Positions 15,898 through 24,863 of a stretch of 64,000 nt of DNA are shown here, in pieces. Within the stretch, counting starts at the first letter, position 1. Each line of letters opens with the position of its first letter. The translations under genes were made by a program, and so were the position numbers. Source of the stretch: Blastocatellia bacterium (GTDB lineage: Bacteria; Acidobacteriota; Blastocatellia; HR10); contig JANWYV010000024.1 of the NCBI GenBank assembly GCA_025055075.1, positions 1-64,000 of the forward strand, read 5' to 3'. The notes under the pieces are model-generated. The model saw nothing but the letters and a program-made list of their open reading frames with translations, was not told where the DNA came from and ran no database searches.

Positions 15898-16596
15898 TCA
15901 GCGCCTCCGATTCAAACGCTCTCCGAAAGAGCTGTCTCTTGGGGCAGCGTCCCCCCTGACCATTGTCAAGTAGCTCAGGTCACTCTCGATGAACGTTGTC
16001 GTGCAGTCGGCCAAGCTTCGGTAAAAGAGGTTGCTCGTTCCGTCCTTGATAGCCTGGGCAAAGTCTCGAACCCAAGCTCCCAAGTGCCGCGCCAAAAAGG
16101 CCTGTTGGTCTTCGAGTCGTTGCCGGGCAGCTTCACCATCTCCCACCCGCCATGCCTCTCTCTCTTTCCAGATCAAGTAGCTCATGAACTCTAACTCTAC
16201 GGCGATATGATCCGGCAGGTCCTTTTGTGCGTGATCAAAGCTGACGCCCGCCTGTTGATACCAGCGGATCACATCGGCTGTAGAATCACCCATGAGCTTG
16301 CGCTCCGGCTCCAGGTAAACGGAGCCATAGGGCGGAGCCAGCAGTTTGAACGGGCCGAGGAAGAGCTTTGAGTAATCCACCAGCAGCGCCCTCTCGGTGT
16401 ACTGGGACAAAGCGGCTTTCATCTGCTCGGCAAAACCGACGGCCTCACGACACACACCATCAAGCGAACCCGTCAAGCGATCCAGCAACGCCGGCTCGCG
16501 CAGCTCAGGCTCCGGCACGCAGTAGCAGGCCGAAAGCAGCCTGTAGACATCTTCCCGGTGGCCTTCCGTCTCTAGAAACTTGTCGGGCAATTTCAT
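15898..16596 (-). CDS. TorD/DmsD-type molybdoenzyme chaperone
   Basis: 232 residues, helical, of the TorD family of cytoplasmic chaperones that hold a Tat-exported molybdoenzyme until its cofactor is inserted. Family marks are the early YRLLSACYCVPE, the middle DYSKLFLGPFKLLAPPYGSVYLE and the DHIAVELEFMSYL segment. The frame extends to 16839 through repeat-rich DNA; ATG 16596 is preceded by GGAGG 8 bases upstream and is the natural start. It lies 253 bases after the Fe-S subunit. Its partner is most likely the oxidoreductase encoded at 17.8-20.5 kb. Confidence 0.88.
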   Translation of the reverse strand: MKLPDKFLETEGHREDVYRLLSACYCVPEPELREPALLDRLTGSLDGVCREAVGFAEQMKAALSQYTERALLVDYSKLFLGPFKLLAPPYGSVYLEPERKLMGDSTADVIRWYQQAGVSFDHAQKDLPDHIAVELEFMSYLIWKEREAWRVGDGEAARQRLEDQQAFLARHLGAWVRDFAQAIKDGTSNLFYRSLADCTTTFIESDLSYLTMVRGDAAPRDSSFGERLNRRR

Positions 16597-16649
16597 TGGC
16601 GATTCCTCCAAGAATCTCCCTGTGAGCGCACGCCCTGCCCCTGCGGGGA

Positions 16650-16715
16650 AACTCGAAGCACGAAATCCCAAATCCGAAACGTTTCGGATTTCGATATTCG
16701 GATTTTGGATTTCCT
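16650..16715. repeat. Palindromic AAATCCGAAA-type intergenic repeat
   Basis: The gap between the Fe-S subunit and the chaperone contains iterations of GAAATCC/AAATCCGAA and their complements. They include a perfect 22-base palindrome at 16670-16691 (AAATCCGAAAC and its complement). The style matches short dispersed intergenic repeats known from several bacterial phyla. It could fold into a stable hairpin in the mRNA between the two genes. Confidence 0.75.
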
Positions 16716-16849
16716 GTTGCAAGGGCACTCCCAAGGTCGCATCGTTTCTGAGCAGGGCCGGGACTCCATGAATAACTCCTTCAGAGGAGGATCGAAGACC
16801 GAGGGGCGCACCAACTGTCCTCACGTCTCGATCCTCCATTTTCAGTTGT

Positions 16850-17728
16850 TCACACGCGGAAGCTGAACTTGTCCCAGTTCTTGTAATAGACCTGGGGCGA
16901 AAGCCACGCTGCTGTTGGGTCGTTAGGCTCGACGAACTCCGGATAGAGTCGGCTTCCCGGCTTCAAGACGCGGGCGCCGGGTGAAGGCGATTCGCCGGGC
17001 TTGAGCAGTCGTCTAGCGCCTGCCGGACAAGCCAACACGCAGTACGGCCGCCGTGCGCCTTCCCCTGCAGTTGGACCAAGGTTGCTGTCCAGAATCCGGT
17101 GGATGCAGAGGTGGCACTTCTCCACAGCTCCCTGACGCCGCACGTTGGAGAAACCGGGGAGATCACCGCCCACGTAGCGCGTCCGATTCGGTGGCGCGTT
17201 GCCTCCTGCGGCTGTCCTCACTTCTCTGGGTGTGGCTGTGCCGCCGGCAATGACCGCTTCCGTGCCATTCCAGAATTGATGCGGCGTTTCGGCGTTGAAG
17301 CTGATGACGCTGAATTGCGCACGACCTGTGGTTCCATTCTGGCTGATGGGAGCGGTCATGCTCAAGGCGCTGTACGGACAGGCTTGCTGGCAGCTTCGGC
17401 AGCCGATGCACCGATCACTGTTGGTGACCACAATGCCGGCGCCTGGCTGGCCAGCCGGTATCTTGTAGACTGCCTTTCGGCCTTGCGCATCTGGAGGCAC
17501 CGGGCACACAGCAACACAGGCCGGATTCGCGCAATGGTTACAGTTGACCGGAGTCGCTTGCCACCTGGTGTTGGGGAATCGTCCCGTCGTGTTGAACAAG
17601 AAATCTGCCCAGTTGAAGCTCTGGTCAGAACTTCTCCATGGCGTATTATTGCCGGCCTTACAAGCCAGCCCACATGCGCCACATCCTGTGCACTTTAATA
17701 GGTCAATTTCCATTCTCCACTGAGTCAT
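16850..17728 (-). CDS. Four-cluster iron-sulfur subunit of a molybdoenzyme (DmsB/ArrB type)
   Basis: 292 residues with four cysteine groups: CTGCGACGLACKAGNNTP, CNHCANPACVAVCPV, CIGCRSCQQACPYSAL, and CHLCIHRI paired with CVLACPAGARRL. This is the usual four [4Fe-4S] electron-transfer partner of DMSO-reductase-family enzymes. It has no signal peptide, so it should be co-exported with the Tat-bearing catalytic subunit. The ATG follows AGGAGG by 5 bases, 27 bases after the catalytic gene. An insert of about 60 residues between the third and fourth cluster motifs is longer than usual. No NrfD/PsrC or cytochrome membrane subunit follows. Confidence 0.9.
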   Translation of the reverse strand: MTQWRMEIDLLKCTGCGACGLACKAGNNTPWRSSDQSFNWADFLFNTTGRFPNTRWQATPVNCNHCANPACVAVCPVPPDAQGRKAVYKIPAGQPGAGIVVTNSDRCIGCRSCQQACPYSALSMTAPISQNGTTGRAQFSVISFNAETPHQFWNGTEAVIAGGTATPREVRTAAGGNAPPNRTRYVGGDLPGFSNVRRQGAVEKCHLCIHRILDSNLGPTAGEGARRPYCVLACPAGARRLLKPGESPSPGARVLKPGSRLYPEFVEPNDPTAAWLSPQVYYKNWDKFSFRV

Positions 17729-17755
17729 ACTTGCCTCCTATGTTTGACGATTCCC

Positions 17756-20515
17756 TCACAAGGGTTCGATTCTCACCCTTGTGATCGCGTGTCTGGCTCC
17801 GGAGCCGCTCAGGCGCTCTGGATTATTCGGAATGATGTGATTGTTGCTGCCGCCCCGAGCGCTCAGACCGAATCGCTCAGAGGCAAACCGTCCATAAGCC
17901 CAATGCCCCTGACCAAAGGCTTTGGCTGCCGTTTCGGGTCCGACTCCTTCCCAGAGTTTCAACGTGCACACGATTCCATGATTCGGGTTCGAGGGCGAGG
18001 TGACCTTGACTTTCTGTCCATCACGTAGCCCGAAGCGAGCGGCATCAGCCGGGTTGATCTTGATGACATCGTCCCACCGCTCATCGCCAGGGTCAGCCGC
18101 TTTGAACTGGAAGTACCACGGACAGTTCTGGCTCCTTCCCTCGCGGTTTAGCCGTGACTTGTAATCAATCAGGATAAAGGGATACACGGCTGGGTCACCG
18201 GCAACATCCGGAGGCTCCCAGTGTGGCATGAACGCCAGATCATTGATCGGATCAGTGTCTACTTCGGTCATCCGGCTAGCCGTCGCGGGATAATTGGTCG
18301 CGGCCAGTACACTTTTCAGATTGACGCCGTGATTGGCTGCGTGGGTTCGGAGCATCCGGTTCAGATCGCTTCCAGTGGCGGCTGTGCGAGCGCCCACATC
18401 AACAAACTCAAACTTCCCACTTCGCGTGGGGAAGTTCGGACTGGGCGGTGTCGCAGCCAGCGCATTGCGCCATCGTGCGCCTCGGCCTTGCTCATCGAAG
18501 TATCCCGCTGCATACGTGATCTGACGGATGCCGTTGCCAACGCCAGTATTGGCACCAGTTGCCGCGTAGGGACCAAGCAACGCCTCCCAGTTGGCCTTAC
18601 CCGTAGCTCCACTGCCACAGGTGCGGAACTGAACGGCAAATCGGTGGAACTGCTCAGCGGTTCTTGGCTCCATCCCGACAGTTTCACCCGGCGTCCCATC
18701 ATCAAACGGCTTGGTGTAACTCTGAACGTAGGTCCACAACGGCGTCCAGTTGTAAGGCGCTCGACGCAAGCGTTCGGCCAGTAGCCAAACGAATTCCGTC
18801 TCAGCCTCACGCACGTCGTAGAGCGGATCAATCACCTTCTGGTTCAATGTGAGCACGTTGTACCGGCGTGCTTTTTGAACCATGTAAGCCAGCGATTCAA
18901 ACATGTGATGCGGCGTCGGCAGCACAATGTCGGCAAACGTCGTTGACTCGCAGGCATGGGTTCCAAGCTGAACGAAAAAGACTTTGCTGAGCGCTTGCTC
19001 CCAGCGCTGCGCTTCGTAGCAACTGAAAGCGAAGTTCTGCCAGTAGCCGATCACCATCTCGACCTTGTACGGCGATTCGTCGTTGATGGCATCGGCCACG
19101 CGGTTGGTCACCGCCACGCCGCCCAGCGATTTGGACATCGCCGGCATGTCCAGTGGGACGGCTGGTCCCGATTTCACATATCGGTCTACTCTTCTGGCTG
19201 CGGTTCCTGGTCCGGGATTGCCGTAAGGCGCACCTGTAGGCCGACTGCGCCACGCGGTCAATCCAGGTACTACTTCAGGCCACCACGGGAGCACGCCGCC
19301 GATGTGATCGGCTGAGCCAACAAGCCCGTTGAGGGCGGCAATCGCAAATCCGGCGTAATGACCCCGCGGTTGCATCGAGGGGCCAGGTCCGAGCCAGGAA
19401 ATCGCCTTGGGTTTAGCATTGGCAAATTCCTCGGCGACGGCCTTGATCGTCTCCGCCGGTATTCCAGTGATGGCTTCGGCCCATTCAGGCGTCCTGTCCT
19501 TTAGCTCCAGGTTCCACCACGCGACTAAGCCCTTGGTGCCACGCTCGACAAAGGTGCCCGTGAATTCCTTGCCGGCGACAAATTGCCCAGGCGCAGGCTC
19601 TTGCTCGACACCGCCGACGCTGACTTTCCCTACGAATTCGCCATTCCACAGTCCCCGCACGAGAATCCAGTGGGCGATTGCCAATGCCAGCGCACCGTCT
19701 GTTCCCGGCCTGATGGGAAGCCAGCGATGGGCCTTGGCTGCCGTGGTGTGGAGCCTCGGATCAATGACGGTGACTTTCTTGGTTGCAAGAATATCGCCAA
19801 GGGTCGCAATTGACCCCGAAACCAGTCTGTTGGACGACACGGGATCAACGCCCCAAAGCAGCAAGTAATCAGCGTTGTCTATGTCATAATCGGGATAGCC
19901 AAATATGCCCATCGTGTCGCGGTAGCCAGCTTTCTCGGCCTCGGCACAGATGCTGCTATGAGAAATACTATTCGGCGTGCCATAGATCGCCGCGAAGTCA
20001 CTGAAGAGAATGGGATTCATCTCCGTGTATCTTCCTCTCAGGATGACCACCGTATGGCTCTTTCCCGCCTGCCAGAGTTCCATCAATTTATTGGCGATTA
20101 TATCTATGGCCTCGTCCCACGTGATGGGAACAAATCCCGGATCCACTCCTCGACCTTTGTTTGGATTGGTGCGCTTCATGGGCACTTTGATCCGATCGGG
20201 ATCGTACACCTCTTGCAAGGCGAGAAGACCTCGTGGACAGGTAAAGCCGTTGTGCGTATGCGACGCTTGGTTGCCTCTGACCCACACAGCGCGTTTGATC
20301 CCCGCTTCTTCTTGTACACCAATTTCCACCGCACACCAGGTTGTGCATCCTTCGCAGACGCTCGGCTTCCATGTGATGGTCGGCGTCTCGCCGATGAGAG
20401 TGGACGCTTCGGAGGAGAGGATCTGAAGGGAATTGAGAAAAGGGTGACTGAGAGCGGCTGCGCCGCCGATCATACCACACGTCTTCAGAAAGTCTCTTCG
20501 TCTGATCCGAATCAT
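17756..20515 (-). CDS. Tat-exported molybdopterin oxidoreductase, ArrA/PsrA/TtrA-like; substrate unknown
   Basis: 919 residues of the DMSO-reductase superfamily. A twin-arginine-type leader (RRRDFLKTCGMIGG) begins it. The first [4Fe-4S] site uses Cys54, 57, 61 and 93. The likely Mo/W ligand is Cys190 in SHSSICAEAEKAG, the pattern of the arsenate/polysulfide/tetrathionate reductase group rather than formate or nitrate enzymes (which use Sec/Cys or Asp in other contexts). A C-terminal molydop-binding domain (NPADAARFGLRDGQKVKV) is present. It should act in the periplasm with the Fe-S subunit. The lack of a membrane subunit is like ArrAB; arsenate, tetrathionate or another oxyanion are all possible. 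Start ATG 20515 follows AAGGAGG. Confidence 0.9.
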   Translation of the reverse strand: MIRIRRRDFLKTCGMIGGAAALSHPFLNSLQILSSEASTLIGETPTITWKPSVCEGCTTWCAVEIGVQEEAGIKRAVWVRGNQASHTHNGFTCPRGLLALQEVYDPDRIKVPMKRTNPNKGRGVDPGFVPITWDEAIDIIANKLMELWQAGKSHTVVILRGRYTEMNPILFSDFAAIYGTPNSISHSSICAEAEKAGYRDTMGIFGYPDYDIDNADYLLLWGVDPVSSNRLVSGSIATLGDILATKKVTVIDPRLHTTAAKAHRWLPIRPGTDGALALAIAHWILVRGLWNGEFVGKVSVGGVEQEPAPGQFVAGKEFTGTFVERGTKGLVAWWNLELKDRTPEWAEAITGIPAETIKAVAEEFANAKPKAISWLGPGPSMQPRGHYAGFAIAALNGLVGSADHIGGVLPWWPEVVPGLTAWRSRPTGAPYGNPGPGTAARRVDRYVKSGPAVPLDMPAMSKSLGGVAVTNRVADAINDESPYKVEMVIGYWQNFAFSCYEAQRWEQALSKVFFVQLGTHACESTTFADIVLPTPHHMFESLAYMVQKARRYNVLTLNQKVIDPLYDVREAETEFVWLLAERLRRAPYNWTPLWTYVQSYTKPFDDGTPGETVGMEPRTAEQFHRFAVQFRTCGSGATGKANWEALLGPYAATGANTGVGNGIRQITYAAGYFDEQGRGARWRNALAATPPSPNFPTRSGKFEFVDVGARTAATGSDLNRMLRTHAANHGVNLKSVLAATNYPATASRMTEVDTDPINDLAFMPHWEPPDVAGDPAVYPFILIDYKSRLNREGRSQNCPWYFQFKAADPGDERWDDVIKINPADAARFGLRDGQKVKVTSPSNPNHGIVCTLKLWEGVGPETAAKAFGQGHWAYGRFASERFGLSARGGSNNHIIPNNPERLSGSGARHAITRVRIEPL

Positions 20516-20869
20516 ATGGCTTTGCCTCCTTAGACCATTTCCCTTCGTTTTTCTGCCGGCTTAGTAATGCAATTCCTATGCCAAAGTGAGCTATCGGCGC
20601 TGGTAGGTCGGACGGCCTGCAACTCAAAGAATTTGAGCGGGTTAAACCATCTCTCCCAGCGAGTCCGCAGCCTCCGGGATTGATCGAACCGCCCTTGCTG
20701 GGGGATTTCCCCCGAGCAAAGCAAAAATGCGCATTTCTTTGAAGCGCTTTGGGCTCGTGTTGCCATTGGGACCGACACTCGTCGGCGCGAGGAGATCTGG
20801 CCGAGGCGAATCACTTGGGCCAGCTCTTTAGGCCATCTTGCTTGTTTTGCGACCAAGTCGCCCTGGTTA

Positions 20870-20892
20870 CCCATCCGCTTCAACTGGATGGG
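20870..20892. terminator. Possible hairpin after the truncated frame
   Basis: CCCATCC and GGATGGG form a 7-bp stem with a 9-base loop. It lies about 30 bases downstream, on the minus strand, of the stop codon at 20924-20922. There is no T-tract, so termination is only a possibility. Confidence 0.35.
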
Positions 20893-20921
20893 CACTCGCG
20901 ATGGATTTTGCGCTGATCATC

Positions 20922-21077
20922 CTATGCCTCTTCAAGCTCTTCGAAGTAGACTTCGGCCTTAGCCGCAGTTTTCAGCATCTTCACCGCATCGTGGCAACTC
21001 GGACGTTTCCGGCGCTTGATTAAGCGAGCATCTCCATGTAAAATCTCACTTAAATTATCAGGGGCGGACGAGACGTC
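20922..21077 (-). pseudogene. 3' end of a truncated reading frame
   Basis: Read on the minus strand, 51 codons are open before a TAG at 20924-20922, and they look coding: after DNLSEILHGDARLIKRR the frame continues with SCHDAVKMLK and AAKAEVYFEELEEA, an amphipathic, acidic-ended C-terminus. An in-frame TGA at 21080-21078 closes it upstream, and no ATG with a ribosome site occurs before the middle of the frame. It is best explained as the end of a gene whose front part was lost at a rearrangement or join. The family is not recognised. Confidence 0.45.
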
Positions 21078-21159
21078 TCATGGGTATCGCTTGTGTGGAA
21101 GGCCGTGAGTATAGGGGAGACCACAGGAGATTTAGTGTGACCGCGAGGTAAGCGTTCGT

Positions 21160-21819
21160 ATGGCGCAGATCTTTCATCGCAGTACGAATCTCATCGCGAG
21201 GGTGAGCATTCTCGGAGCGGTGTTCATCATCGGGGCTGTGACATGGGCCTTAGCGGCGCTCAATCGGTCCCCTTATGTGACGCAGGTGGGTGTAGCCCGT
21301 GAACAACCTGTTCCATTCAGCCATAAGCATCATGTGAAGCAGCTCGGTATTGATTGCCGCTATTGTCATACTTCGGTTGAGGAGAGCAACTCTGCGGGGA
21401 TTCCGCCGACGGAGACGTGCATGACCTGTCATTCGCAAATTCACGCGACGAGCCCCATGTTGGAACCCGTGCGCGAGAGCTGGCGTACGAATCGGCCGAT
21501 CCCGTGGACGAAGGTTTACGATCTGCCGGATTTCGTCTATTTCGACCATTCGATCCACGTGAAGAAAGGGGTCGCGTGCGTCACCTGTCATGGTCCGGTG
21601 GATGAAATGCCGCTCGTGTGGAAGGCAAGTACGTTGCATATGGAGTGGTGCTTGGAGTGCCACCGGAAGCCGGAGCTATACGTCCGTCCGCGGGAGTATG
21701 TCTTCCGCACGGATTGGGTTCCATCTGAAGATCAGCGGGAATTAGGACGACGGCTTGTGCGTGAGTACAGGATTGATCGACCCGAGAAATTGACCGATTG
21801 CTCTGTGTGCCATCGGTGA
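21160..21819 (+). CDS. actA: Alternative complex III subunit A, pentaheme cytochrome c
   Basis: 219 residues with an N-terminal membrane anchor (about residues 11-34) and five CxxCH haem sites: CRYCH, CMTCH, CVTCH, CLECH and CSVCH. ActA is the membrane-anchored periplasmic cytochrome of alternative complex III, the quinol:electron acceptor oxidoreductase that replaces bc1. It passes electrons from the ActB clusters toward ActE or a soluble carrier. It is the first gene of a plus-strand operon; GAGGTAAG lies about 8 bases before the ATG. The stop is followed at once by the actB ribosome site. Confidence 0.93.
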   Translation: MAQIFHRSTNLIARVSILGAVFIIGAVTWALAALNRSPYVTQVGVAREQPVPFSHKHHVKQLGIDCRYCHTSVEESNSAGIPPTETCMTCHSQIHATSPMLEPVRESWRTNRPIPWTKVYDLPDFVYFDHSIHVKKGVACVTCHGPVDEMPLVWKASTLHMEWCLECHRKPELYVRPREYVFRTDWVPSEDQRELGRRLVREYRIDRPEKLTDCSVCHR

Positions 21820-21833
21820 GAGGGAGGCAGAAG

Positions 21834-24800
21834 GTGGTGAGGAAGGAAGACGGAGCGTCTTGGGATATCGCCGCGGTGCGAGCACGTTTAGCTGAGCAAC
21901 GCGGCCTGGTCTTCTGGCGCAGTTTGGAGGAGTTGGCCGAGGATCCAACGTTCGTTCAATTTTTGAAGAGCGAGTTTCCGACACCGGCTCCGGAGGGAGT
22001 GGATCGGCGCACGTTCTTGAAGCTGATGGGGGCATCGCTTGCGCTTGCGGGGCTCTCCTCGGCATGCACGCGCCAGCCGACCGAACAGATCTTCCCCTAT
22101 ACGCGGGCTCCGGAAGAGATCATCCCTGGTAAGCCGCTCTTTTATGCGACGGCGATGGTATTTGGAGGATTTGCTACTGGCCTCATCGTCGAGAGTCACA
22201 TGGGGCGGCCGACTAAGATCGAAGGGAACCCGCAGCATCCATCGAGCTTGGGAGCCACGGACGTCTTCGCGCAAGCTGCGATCTTGATGTTGTACGATCC
22301 CGATCGTTCGCAGGTCGTTTTGCATCGTGGCGGGATCAATACGTGGACGGCATTCTGGGGAGCGTTGGGGATAGAACGAGAACGATGGGAAGCGACGCGT
22401 GGAGCTGGCCTGCGCATTTTGACGGAGACGGTGACTTCTCCAACGTTGGCGGATCAGTTGCGACAGGTCCTCGCTCGCTTCCCCGAGGCTCGATGGCATC
22501 AATACGAACCTGTCTCGCGAGATCATCAGAAGGCGGGAGCGCGCTTGGCCTTCGGCCGCATCGTGGACGCGCAGTATCGCTTGCGAGAAGCGCGCGTGGT
22601 GCTCTCGCTGGAGGCGGACTTTCTGACGTGGGGGCCGAACCATCTCCGACAAGCACGCGAGTTCATCTCACGACGGCGCGCGGAGACGGAGATGGCTCAG
22701 TGGAATCGCCTTTACGTGTTCGAGAGCACGCCCTCATTGACGGGGGCGATCGCTGATCATCGGTTCTCGGTGCGATCGAGCGCGATCGAGCTGATCGCGC
22801 GAGCGCTCGCGCGGCGACTGGGGGTGGAAGTGCCGGAGCCGGATCTGGCGTCGCTCGGTGTTGATCCGCGCCTTGTGGAAGCGATCGCGCGCGATTTAGA
22901 GCGACATCGCGGAGAGAGCCTGGTACTCGTCGGCGAGACGCAGCCGCCGTTTGTACACGCCATCGGGCATGCGTTGAACTCCCGCTTGGGGAACGTCGGG
23001 CGCACGGTCGTCTACACCGAGCCTGTGGAAGCCGAGCCGATGGAGCAGATGGCCTCGCTTCGAGAACTGGCGGAGGATATGGAGGCCGGTCGCGTGGATG
23101 TCCTTTTCATCTTCGGAGCGAATCCGGTTTACACGGCGCCGGCTGATCTTCAGTTCGCCGAGCGAATGAACCGTGTTCGTCTGCGCGTCCATCTGGGGCT
23201 CTATGCGGACGAGACGGCGCAGCTCTGTCACTGGCATCTCCCGGAGAGTCACTTCTTAGAGGCGTGGAGCGACGGGCGCGCGCCTGATGGAACGGTGACG
23301 ATCATGCAGCCGCTCATTGCTCCCCTCTACGAGACGCGATCGGCACACGAAGTGCTCGCGGCACTTCTCGGGCAAGTGGAGCGCTCCGGCTATGAGATCG
23401 TGCGCGAGTATTGGCAGCGGCGGTTCGAGGCGGGGCGTATCGGAGCGTTCCCCGATTTCGAGACGTTTTGGCGAACGGCCCTGCACGAGGGGATCGTCCC
23501 CGACACTCATCTTCCGCCCGTCTCGGTCTCGGTGCAATGGGAGGCGATCAAAGCAGAGGCGGCGAAGCGACCCGCGCGGGCGCCCGAGGGCGTGGAGATC
23601 GTCTTCCGTCCGGATCCGACCGTTTGGGATGGGCGCTTCGCGAATAACGGGTGGCTGCAAGAGTTGCCGAAGCCGCTCACGAAGCTGACGTGGGACAATG
23701 CGGCGCTTATTTCGCCGTCGCTAGCGGAACGCCTTGGGGTGAAGAATGGAGACGTCATTGAGCTGCAGCGGGGAGATCGTCGGGTGCTTGCTCCGGTTTG
23801 GATTATGCCCGGGCAGGCGACGGAGACGGTGACCGTACATCTCGGGTACGGGCGGTGGCGCGCCGGACGCGTGGGATCACATCTGGGATTCAACGCCTAT
23901 CGCCTGCGCACGTCAGCGGCGCCATGGTTCGAAGCGGGGATCGAACTTCGACGGACCGATCGTCGTCATGAGCTCGTCAGCACGCAAAATCATCACAGCA
24001 TGGAAGGACGGCATCTTGTGCGCGTGGCGACGCTCGATGAGTATCAAGCGAATCCTCAGTTCGCTCGGGAGCTCGGACATGATCCGCCGCCCGATCTCAC
24101 GCTTTATCCTGAGCATCGGTACGACGGTTACTCTTGGGGCATGGTCATTGACCTGAACGCCTGCATCGGGTGCAATGCCTGCGTCATTGCCTGCCAGGCT
24201 GAGAATAACATCCCCGTTGTCGGAAAGCGCGAGGTGAAGATCGGGCGCGCGATGCATTGGATCCGCATCGACCGATACTTCGAGGGGCGCGATCTGGAGC
24301 GTCCGGACATCTACCATCAACCGGTCCTGTGCATGCATTGTGACCAGGCGCCGTGCGAGGTCGTGTGCCCAACGGGAGCGACGGTTCACAGCCACGAGGG
24401 CTTGAACCAAATGGCGTACAATCGATGCGTGGGAACCCGCTATTGCTCGAACAACTGCCCGTACAAGGTGCGCCGGTTCAACTTCCGGCTCTACGCGGAT
24501 TGGACGACCGAGACCTTGAAGATGCAGCGGAATCCCGACGTGACCGTGCGCAGCCGCGGCGTCATGGAGAAATGCACCTATTGCGTGCAGCGGATCAACG
24601 CCGCGCGCATCGAGGCGAAGAAACAGGAGCGGACGATTCGAGACGGAGAGATCCTGACGGCGTGTCAGCAGGCTTGTCCGACCGAGGCGATCATCTTCGG
24701 GAATTTGAACGATCCTGAGAGCCGCGTGGCGCGGTTGAAGGCGCACGTACTCAATTATGGAATTCTGACCGAGCTGAACACGCGACCGCGCACGACTTAT

Positions 24801-24863
24801 CTGGCGCGGTTGCGGAATCCGAATTCGGAAGTGGTCGCGCTTCTGGGAGAGGAGACGTCATGA
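21834..24863 (+). CDS. actB: Alternative complex III subunit B (molybdopterin-like domain fused to Fe-S domain)
   Basis: About 1009 residues. The N-terminal two thirds resemble a molybdopterin oxidoreductase but lack the N-terminal cluster and the metal ligand, as in known ActB, which binds no Mo. The C-terminal third holds four Fe-S sites: CIGCNACVIACQAENN, CMHCDQAPCEVVCP, CVGTRYCSNNCPYKVR, and CTYCVQRI with a later CQQACPTEA. Near residue 50 a DRRTFLKLMGASLALAG leader followed by LSSAC suggests Tat export and lipid attachment. The open frame begins at ATG 21798 inside actA, but GTG 21834 follows GGAGG by 6 bases and is the likelier start. It overlaps actC by 4 bases. Confidence 0.93.
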   Translation: MVRKEDGASWDIAAVRARLAEQRGLVFWRSLEELAEDPTFVQFLKSEFPTPAPEGVDRRTFLKLMGASLALAGLSSACTRQPTEQIFPYTRAPEEIIPGKPLFYATAMVFGGFATGLIVESHMGRPTKIEGNPQHPSSLGATDVFAQAAILMLYDPDRSQVVLHRGGINTWTAFWGALGIERERWEATRGAGLRILTETVTSPTLADQLRQVLARFPEARWHQYEPVSRDHQKAGARLAFGRIVDAQYRLREARVVLSLEADFLTWGPNHLRQAREFISRRRAETEMAQWNRLYVFESTPSLTGAIADHRFSVRSSAIELIARALARRLGVEVPEPDLASLGVDPRLVEAIARDLERHRGESLVLVGETQPPFVHAIGHALNSRLGNVGRTVVYTEPVEAEPMEQMASLRELAEDMEAGRVDVLFIFGANPVYTAPADLQFAERMNRVRLRVHLGLYADETAQLCHWHLPESHFLEAWSDGRAPDGTVTIMQPLIAPLYETRSAHEVLAALLGQVERSGYEIVREYWQRRFEAGRIGAFPDFETFWRTALHEGIVPDTHLPPVSVSVQWEAIKAEAAKRPARAPEGVEIVFRPDPTVWDGRFANNGWLQELPKPLTKLTWDNAALISPSLAERLGVKNGDVIELQRGDRRVLAPVWIMPGQATETVTVHLGYGRWRAGRVGSHLGFNAYRLRTSAAPWFEAGIELRRTDRRHELVSTQNHHSMEGRHLVRVATLDEYQANPQFARELGHDPPPDLTLYPEHRYDGYSWGMVIDLNACIGCNACVIACQAENNIPVVGKREVKIGRAMHWIRIDRYFEGRDLERPDIYHQPVLCMHCDQAPCEVVCPTGATVHSHEGLNQMAYNRCVGTRYCSNNCPYKVRRFNFRLYADWTTETLKMQRNPDVTVRSRGVMEKCTYCVQRINAARIEAKKQERTIRDGEILTACQQACPTEAIIFGNLNDPESRVARLKAHVLNYGILTELNTRPRTTYLARLRNPNSEVVALLGEETS

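Larger units (their letters stand above)
20516..21159. other. Junction region between the two halves, no intact gene
   Basis: 644 bases separating the minus-strand molybdoenzyme operon from the plus-strand respiratory operon. It contains a short inverted repeat CTCAAA-GAA-TTTGAG near 20624, a 7-bp hairpin at 20870-20892, and the tail of a broken minus-strand reading frame (20922-21077). A minus-strand frame at 20530-20895 (121 codons) has no recognisable features and no ribosome site, so I do not call it a gene. Promoters for both flanking operons must lie here, but I see no clear -35/-10 pair. Codon style changes across this stretch. Confidence 0.6.

Noticed and set aside
16670-16691. Phage or plasmid attachment site from the 22-base palindrome
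   Set aside because: No integrase, tRNA or flanking duplication is present; it fits a dispersed intergenic repeat better.
20516-20895. Molybdenum-cofactor riboswitch or 121-codon gene upstream of the molybdoenzyme
   Set aside because: I could not match the Moco riboswitch core, and the minus-strand frame has no ribosome site or family traits.
21834-24863. A second catalytic molybdoenzyme (formate dehydrogenase-like)
   Set aside because: The N-terminal cluster and metal ligand are missing and the neighbours are actA and actC-F, so it is ActB.
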